From NCBI GenBank assembly GCA_016219235.1, contig JACRBO010000614.1, positions 1 to 11,257 on the forward strand: a stretch of 11,257 nt of DNA, read 5' to 3'. The notes under the pieces were generated by a model. That model saw only the letters and a program-made list of their open reading frames with translations, ran no database searches and was not told the DNA's origin. Shown piece after piece: positions 7,459-11,257 of this stretch (position 1 is its first letter; each line of letters opens with the position of its first letter). The stretch comes from Chloroflexota bacterium (GTDB lineage: Bacteria > Chloroflexota > Anaerolineae > Fen-1058). Made by a program: the position numbers and the translations under genes.

Positions 7459-8597
7459 ACGTCCTGTTGATCGATCACGCACCCTTCTTTGGCGGCTCGG
7501 AATCTTTCTTGCTTGATTTAGTCACGAGGCTCGATCGAGCAACTTACTCGCCTCTCATCGTGACCGATAAAGCCAGCCCCGTGCTCGATCGGTTGCAGCC
7601 GCCCGGCGTCCCGCTTTTGACGACGTCGTTTCCGCGCATCAATCGCAGCCCCGTCTTTTTCTGGCGGCTGTTCCGATCGGGCTGGCAACTGGCTGGACTG
7701 GCCCGCGCCGCGCGCGCCGATCTCATGCACACCTTCACGGCGCGCACGCACCTTATCGGCGCAGTGGCTTCGCGGTTGTCGGGCATTCCACTGGTCTGGC
7801 GCATCGGCGATGACACGTTGCCTGCGGGCATCATGGCGTTGTTTGGCCGCGCGCCGCGTCGTATTGTCGCCGTATCCGATTGGATCAGGACGCAGTATCC
7901 GCGCTTGCGGTTTGACGGTCTGGTGCCGGATGGCGCGCGTCTGCCGTTGGCGATGACGCGTGAGGCCGCTCGCGCTGAATTGGGTTTACCGGCCGATGCC
8001 TTGGTGGTGGCGCACGTTGGCCGGTTGGTGCGGTGGAAGGGGCAGGCGGTGTTCATTCGCGCTTTGGCTCAGGCCGCGCAAACTGTCCCCAATGTTCATG
8101 GCTTGATCGTCGGCACATGGCACGCCGAAGATGCACAATCGGGCCTGTTAGGCGGTGGTGAAGCGTATTATCGCGAACTGCGCGAACTGGCGATTGCAAT
8201 GGGCCTTAACTCCCCGCAGACAGAGCGCGCTCACTTTGCGGGCTTTATCCCTGATCCGGGCGCAGCCTATGCCGCAGCCGATGTCTTTATTCATTCCAGC
8301 ACTTTGCCTGAGCCATTTGGCCGCACCATCATCGAGGCGATGATGGCGGGCTGTCCGGTGATTGCGGCCCGGGCGGGCGGTCCGGCCGAGATCATCGTGG
8401 ACGGGCAGAGCGGCCTGCTCACGTCGCCCGCCGATGTCGATGCACTGGCCGCGGCCTTGATTGATTTGCTCACTTCGCCACAGCGCCGGGCGCAGTTGGG
8501 GCAAGCCGGGCGGCAGCGTGCCGAAGCCGAATATTCGTTGTCGATCATGACGCAGCGCATGACGGCCACGTATCAAGCCGCGCTGGCAGCACCGTGA
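7455..8597 (+). CDS. GT4 family glycosyltransferase (GT-B fold)
   Basis: This 380-residue GT-B enzyme has an N-terminal domain beginning MNVLLIDHAPFFGGSESF, whose GGSES loop (residues 13-17) is the usual glycine-rich donor/acceptor loop. The C-terminal domain has AHVGRLVRWKGQ (186-197), where the Arg and Lys are expected to hold the donor diphosphate. The EX7E motif is intact: EPFGRTIIEAM with Glu286 and Glu294. It is followed by AGCPVIAARAGGPAEII and a typical C-terminal crossing helix. It starts within the ATGA overlap; AGGG at 7446-7449 is a good ribosome site 5 nt upstream. It is the second of four GT4 genes in a row, but sequence divergence from its neighbours argues against recent tandem duplication. 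The sugar transferred cannot be predicted. Confidence 0.93.
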   Translation: MNVLLIDHAPFFGGSESFLLDLVTRLDRATYSPLIVTDKASPVLDRLQPPGVPLLTTSFPRINRSPVFFWRLFRSGWQLAGLARAARADLMHTFTARTHLIGAVASRLSGIPLVWRIGDDTLPAGIMALFGRAPRRIVAVSDWIRTQYPRLRFDGLVPDGARLPLAMTREAARAELGLPADALVVAHVGRLVRWKGQAVFIRALAQAAQTVPNVHGLIVGTWHAEDAQSGLLGGGEAYYRELRELAIAMGLNSPQTERAHFAGFIPDPGAAYAAADVFIHSSTLPEPFGRTIIEAMMAGCPVIAARAGGPAEIIVDGQSGLLTSPADVDALAAALIDLLTSPQRRAQLGQAGRQRAEAEYSLSIMTQRMTATYQAALAAP

Positions 8598-8601
8598 TCT
8601 G

Positions 8602-9705
8602 ATGACCATCATCCTTGACGCCCGCACCGCCACCGATCACTTTCCCGGCATTGGCCGTTACGTGGTCAACCTGGCGCACGCGCTCCAAGCCGTCGCGCCC
8701 GATCTCGATCTGACGCTCTTGTGCGATCCCAATGCGCGATCATCGCGCCTGGCGCTGCCGCCCAATCTACCAATTACCAATCTATCCATTTCCCCCTTTA
8801 CGATTCAGCAGCAATGGCGCGTGCCGCAGCAACTGCGGGAGTTGAAGGCGACGCTCTATCACAGCCCGTACTATCTCATGCCCTATCGCCCCGGCGTGCC
8901 GACGGTGCTGACCGCCTATGATGTGATTCCGCTGGTCTATCCGCAGTACTACACCACGCCGCAGCGCTTGATTTTTCGATTCGCGCACACGCTGGCGCTG
9001 ACGACGGCGCGAGTGACGCTGGCGATTTCGGCAGCGACGAAAACCGATCTGATTCGGCGGCTCGGTGCGCGGCCCGATCGGATCCGCGTGACCCCGCTGG
9101 CTGCCGATCCCCGTTTCACGCCGCAACCAACGACGGCCCTTCAAGCCGTGCGCGACAAGTATCATTTGCCGGAGCGTTTCATCTTGTATGTGGGCAGCAA
9201 TAAACCGCATAAAAATCTGATGCGCTTGGTCGCCGCTTTCACCAAATCAGCAGTCGGCAATCAGCGATCAGCAATAGATTTGATTATCGCCGGTTCATGG
9301 GACGCTCGCTATCCTGAAGCAAAGCAAGCGGCTAAAGAGAATGATCGTATTCGCTTTCTCGGCCCGATCAGCGACGCCGATCTGCCCGCGTTGTACAGCA
9401 GCGCGCTGGCCTTTGCGTTCGTGTCGGAATACGAGGGCTTTGGCTTGCCGCCGCTGGAAGCGATGGCCTGCGGCACGCCCGTGATCGCCAGCAACACGTC
9501 GAGTTTGCCGGAAGTGGTCGGTGACGCGGGGCTGTTGGTCGATCCGCACGATCTTGGCGCAATCGCCGCTGCGCTTGAACGCGTTGTCGATGATGAAGTC
9601 TTGCGGCTGAATTTGAAGCAGCGCAGCCTGGCACGCGCGGCGCAGTTTTCGTGGGCGCAGACAGCGCGTCTGACTCTCGACGCTTATCACGAAATCATGG
9701 ACTAA
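8602..9705 (+). CDS. GT4 glycosyltransferase, MtfB/mannosyltransferase-like
   Basis: This 367-residue GT-B enzyme begins [18 protein letters not shown] (residues 4-21), the start typical of the MtfB-like GT4 subgroup, which includes O-antigen mannosyltransferases. [21 protein letters not shown] and [11 protein letters not shown] are also characteristic. The C-terminal domain has [16 protein letters not shown] (195-210) with the donor-phosphate Lys region, then an intact EX7[10 protein letters not shown] (Glu278-Glu286), and [18 protein letters not shown]. Between the first and second strands of the donor domain, residues 216-225 ([10 protein letters not shown]) are encoded by a repeat-like stretch, reported separately. 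The gene lies 4 nt after the previous stop. No ribosome-binding site is visible, so coupled reinitiation is likely. Mannose is a reasonable but unproven donor sugar. Confidence 0.92.
   Translation: MTIILDARTATDHFPGIGRYVVNLAHALQAVAPDLDLTLLCDPNARSSRLALPPNLPITNLSISPFTIQQQWRVPQQLRELKATLYHSPYYLMPYRPGVPTVLTAYDVIPLVYPQYYTTPQRLIFRFAHTLALTTARVTLAISAATKTDLIRRLGARPDRIRVTPLAADPRFTPQPTTALQAVRDKYHLPERFILYVGSNKPHKNLMRLVAAFTKSAVGNQRSAIDLIIAGSWDARYPEAKQAAKENDRIRFLGPISDADLPALYSSALAFAFVSEYEGFGLPPLEAMACGTPVIASNTSSLPEVVGDAGLLVDPHDLGAIAAALERVVDDEVLRLNLKQRSLARAAQFSWAQTARLTLDAYHEIMD
9246..9273 (+). repeat. Two degenerate 14-nt tandem units inside the MtfB-like gene
   Basis: ATCAGCAGTCGGCA (9246-9259) is followed directly by ATCAGCGATCAGCA (9260-9273), 11 of 14 bases identical. 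The stretch is built from the words ATCAGC, CGGCAATCAGC and ATCAGCA. It is in frame, has no stop, and encodes a polar loop between two beta-strands of the donor-binding domain. I recall similar (A)ATCAGCA(A)TCGGCA-type tandem words as dispersed low-complexity repeats in environmental bacteria, but could not check here. Chance similarity remains possible. Confidence 0.5.
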
Positions 9706-9709
9706 TCAA

Positions 9710-10843
9710 ATGCGAATCCTTCACATCTACAAATATTATGCGCCCGTGCTGGGCGGCATCGAAAATCACATTCGCATTCTGGCGGAGGCGCAGGCCGCGC
9801 GCGGCCACGACGTGACGGTGCTCGTGGCGAATCCCGCGCGGCGCACGACGATCGAAGTGATGAACGGCGTGCGCGTGATCAAAGCGGCACGTTGGGCCAC
9901 TGTCGCCTCTACACCGATCAGTCCGGCGTTGTTCTGGCACACTGCGCAGCAGCGGGCGCGGCAGAAGGCGGATGTGGCCCATCTGCATTTTCCGCATCCG
10001 CCGGGCGAGGTGGCGAACTGGCTGCTGCATCCGGCCAAACGCACGGTCATTTCCTATCACAGCGACGTGGTGCGACAGGCCAGCATCTTACGCTTTTACA
10101 AGCCGTTGATGAAGCGCGTGTTGCACAGGGCGGATGCGCTGATCTATGGCAGTCCGCCGATGAAGAACAGCGCTTACTTGCAGCCGCATCAAGCCAAACT
10201 GCATTTGATTCCGTATGGCATCCCGCTCGATCGGTTTTTGGTAGAGCCGTCGGGCGCGGAGATCGAGCGGGTGCGGCGGCAATATCCGATCGTGTCTGCT
10301 GAGCAATCGAAGTTGCTATTTGTGGGGCGCTTGCGCTATTACAAAGGGTTGAATGTGTTGATCGACGCACTGCCGCAGATCGACGCGCAGTTACTCGTCG
10401 TGGGCGTGGGACCGATGCTGGACGAGTGGCAAGCGTACACCCGATCGCGCGGCGTAGCCGATCGGGTAACGTGGCTGGGCGAAGTATCTGACGCTGATCT
10501 GCCCGCGCTGTATCATCAGTCTGATCTGTTTGTGCTGCCCGCGACGCAGTCCAGCGAGGCATTTGGTCTGGTGCAAGTGGAGGCGATGGCGAGTGGCATA
10601 CCGACGATCTGCACGGAGTTGGGCACAGGCACATCGTATGTGACGCAGCATGAACAAACAGGGTTGGTCGTGCCGCCCAACGACCCGTGTGCTTTGGCCG
10701 AAGGGATCAATCGGTTGTTGGCTGATACTGCGTGGCGCAAGACGCTAGGGGCCGCCGCCCGCGCCCGGGCGCAAGCGGAATTCTCGGTCGAGCGGATGAT
10801 CGATCGGGTGTTGGACGTGTACCAGACTCTCCTCCCGGCTTAA
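9710..10843 (+). CDS. GT4 glycosyltransferase, WfcD/WbpX-like
   Basis: This 377-residue GT-B enzyme fits the WfcD-like GT4 subgroup of O-antigen glycosyltransferases. The N-terminal domain has HIYKYYAPVLGGIENHI (residues 5-21), VAHLHFPHPPGE (89-100) and SYHSDVVRQASILRFYKPL (115-133), which is highly characteristic, then RADALIYGSPP. The donor domain has LLFVGRLRYYKGL (202-214) and the intact EX7E motif EAFGLVQVE (Glu283-Glu291), followed by MASGIPTICTELGTGTSYV and QTGLVVPP. Relatives are often annotated as rhamnosyl- or mannosyltransferases; the true sugar is not known. It begins 4 nt after the preceding gene with no visible Shine-Dalgarno and is the last gene before a 180-nt non-coding gap, so it probably closes the operon. 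Confidence 0.93.
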   Translation: MRILHIYKYYAPVLGGIENHIRILAEAQAARGHDVTVLVANPARRTTIEVMNGVRVIKAARWATVASTPISPALFWHTAQQRARQKADVAHLHFPHPPGEVANWLLHPAKRTVISYHSDVVRQASILRFYKPLMKRVLHRADALIYGSPPMKNSAYLQPHQAKLHLIPYGIPLDRFLVEPSGAEIERVRRQYPIVSAEQSKLLFVGRLRYYKGLNVLIDALPQIDAQLLVVGVGPMLDEWQAYTRSRGVADRVTWLGEVSDADLPALYHQSDLFVLPATQSSEAFGLVQVEAMASGIPTICTELGTGTSYVTQHEQTGLVVPPNDPCALAEGINRLLADTAWRKTLGAAARARAQAEFSVERMIDRVLDVYQTLLPA

Positions 10844-10870
10844 CGGCAGTTCTCAATTTGGGACTGACCA

Positions 10871-10934
10871 AGACCTCGGAGGTTTTAGCGATTGGCTGAT
10901 GCGGCCTGCCTGACTATGAAAACCTCCGAGGTCT
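10871..10934. repeat. Perfect 16-bp inverted repeat with near-palindromic arms
   Basis: AGACCTCGGAGGTTTT at 10871-10886 is the exact reverse complement of AAAACCTCCGAGGTCT at 10919-10934, separated by 32 nt. Each arm is also nearly self-complementary: ACCTC and GAGGT flank a single base, so the element is a palindrome of palindromes. It lies in the non-coding gap after the last GT4. In RNA it would make a stable 16-bp stem, but no U-run follows on either side, so it is not a canonical intrinsic terminator. It could be a dispersed palindromic repeat, a processing or attenuation hairpin, or a pair of protein-binding sites. Confidence 0.9.
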
Positions 10935-10952
10935 GGCCTGACTTGATCAAAT

Positions 10953-10980
10953 TTGGTCTCCCAATAACCTATGGTATGAT
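10953..10980 (+). promoter_or_regulatory. Predicted sigma-70-type promoter with extended -10
   Basis: TATGAT at 10975-10980 matches TATAAT at five of six positions and is preceded by TGG, giving the extended -10 form TGnTATGAT. A -35-like TTGGTC (three of six matches) lies at 10953-10958, a 16-nt spacer away. Transcription would start near 10987, giving a leader of roughly 37 nt before the ATG at 11024. It implies the ligase-like gene can be expressed independently of the upstream operon. Confidence 0.5.
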
Positions 10981-11007
10981 TGCCGACGTTTGGCAATCGA
11001 CATTTTT
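10978..11007 (+). terminator. Weak terminator-like hairpin with T-run
   Basis: GATTGCC (10978-10984) and GGCAATC (10992-10998) are perfect reverse complements around a 7-nt loop. GACA and then TTTTT (11003-11007) follow. The stem is short and the T-run starts 4 nt after it, so this is a weak candidate. It could stop read-through from the glycosyltransferase operon. The left arm overlaps the predicted -10 box, so transcripts from that promoter would not form it. Confidence 0.3.
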
Positions 11008-11023
11008 CTGCTAGAGACAGGCT

Positions 11024-11257
11024 ATGACGAACTCTACTAAGTTGAGCGCTTTTTGCGAACGATTGATCGAAGCGGGCTGGCTGGCGGCGCTGGTGCTGGC
11101 CCCGCTGTTTTTTAACGTGTATTCCAGCCGCGTGTTTGAGCCGGATAAGCGAACCCTCGTGCGATCGATCGCGCTAGTGATGGTCGGCGCGTGGCTCCTC
11201 AAGTGGCTGGAAGAGCGCAAGTCCGATCGGACGCGCGCCGATCGGGTGACGTGGCGC
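11024..11257 (+). CDS. Putative O-antigen ligase/polymerase-like membrane protein, 3' partial
   Basis: An open frame runs from the ATG at 11024 to the window edge, giving 78 residues with no stop. After a short polar N-terminus come a hydrophobic helix at about residues 17-36 ([19 protein letters not shown]) and a second at about 44-62 ([19 protein letters not shown]), separated by a short charged loop with RVFEPDK. A charged stretch follows ([12 protein letters not shown]). I recall this [18 protein letters not shown] pattern as the start of large O-antigen ligase (Wzy_C/COG3307) proteins, often with C-terminal TPR repeats, in Chloroflexota. With only 78 residues and no catalytic region visible, the assignment rests on that resemblance and on the glycan context. 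It has its own promoter-like sequence upstream. Confidence 0.6.
   Translation, partial: MTNSTKLSAFCERLIEAGWLAALVLAPLFFNVYSSRVFEPDKRTLVRSIALVMVGAWLLKWLEERKSDRTRADRVTWR

Larger units (their letters stand above)
10844..11023. other. 180-nt intergenic region between operon end and ligase-like gene
   Basis: This is the only substantial non-coding stretch in the window. From left to right it holds 27 nt after the stop, the left arm of the inverted repeat, a 32-nt loop region, the right arm, an AT-rich near-palindrome GATCAAATTTGGTC (10945-10958), a promoter-like sequence, a 7-bp hairpin and a T5 run, then a weak ribosome site (AGAGA at 11013-11017). I see no small ORF with a convincing start site in it. 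Confidence 0.85.

Noticed and set aside
7544..8056. 170-codon open frame on the - strand
   Set aside because: It is antisense to an intact GT4, with a composition-biased translation and no motif.
10047..10634. 195-codon open frame on the - strand
   Set aside because: It lies wholly inside the WfcD-like GT4 gene, its translation is rich in Arg, Pro, Ser and Ala with no recognisable domain, and the + strand protein has full family motifs. It is a shadow frame typical of GC-rich coding DNA.
8602..10843. Recent tandem duplication of the last two GT4 genes (shared SDADLPALY)
   Set aside because: The shared words are common to GT4 enzymes. The N-terminal domains belong to different subgroups and the DNA is not similar over length.
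10871..10934. CRISPR repeat or intrinsic terminator
   Set aside because: There are only two copies, in inverted and not direct orientation, with no spacer array. No U-run follows the stem, so a standard rho-independent terminator is not supported.

Overview
This window is part of a surface- or exo-polysaccharide assembly locus. It holds twelve genes, all on the + strand: seven glycosyltransferases (three of family GT2, four of GT4), a Wzx-type flippase, two SAM-dependent methyltransferases, a CatB-like O-acetyltransferase, and the first 78 codons of what looks like an O-antigen ligase/polymerase-type membrane protein. The first gene is cut by the left edge and the last by the right edge. I see no tRNA, rRNA, CRISPR array, transposase or phage gene.

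The source is a bacterium of moderately high GC, probably Chloroflexota (Anaerolineae-like). That rests on recalled resemblance of the start of the last gene, of the second methyltransferase, and of the ACCTCGGAGGT-type intergenic palindrome to sequences common in that phylum. It is inference. If correct, many members of that phylum lack a classical LPS outer membrane, so the product would be a capsule, sheath or other cell-surface glycan rather than true O-antigen.

Layout. Positions 1-6305 hold methyltransferase (partial), GT2, Wzx flippase, GT2, methyltransferase, acetyltransferase and a WbbL-like GT2. Positions 6313-10843 hold four consecutive GT4 enzymes. Junctions from 1 to 10843 are very tight: four ATGA overlaps, one TAATG overlap, and gaps of 4-7 nt. 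The only looser joint is 44 nt before the acetyltransferase. This suggests one translationally coupled operon. The 180-nt gap at 10844-11023 ends it and holds a perfect 16-bp inverted repeat, an extended -10 promoter and a small hairpin, followed by the ligase-like gene.

Working model (inference): glycosyltransferases build a lipid-linked oligosaccharide on the inner face of the membrane, methyl and acetyl groups decorate or cap it, the flippase exports it, and the ligase/polymerase-like protein polymerises or transfers it. No initiating phosphoglycosyltransferase or nucleotide-sugar synthesis gene lies in the window. I found no clearly new biological system. The most unusual items are a repeat-like in-frame stretch inside one GT4, a GT4 with a changed EX7E motif, the nested palindrome, and strong enrichment of CGATCG biased to the right part of the window.
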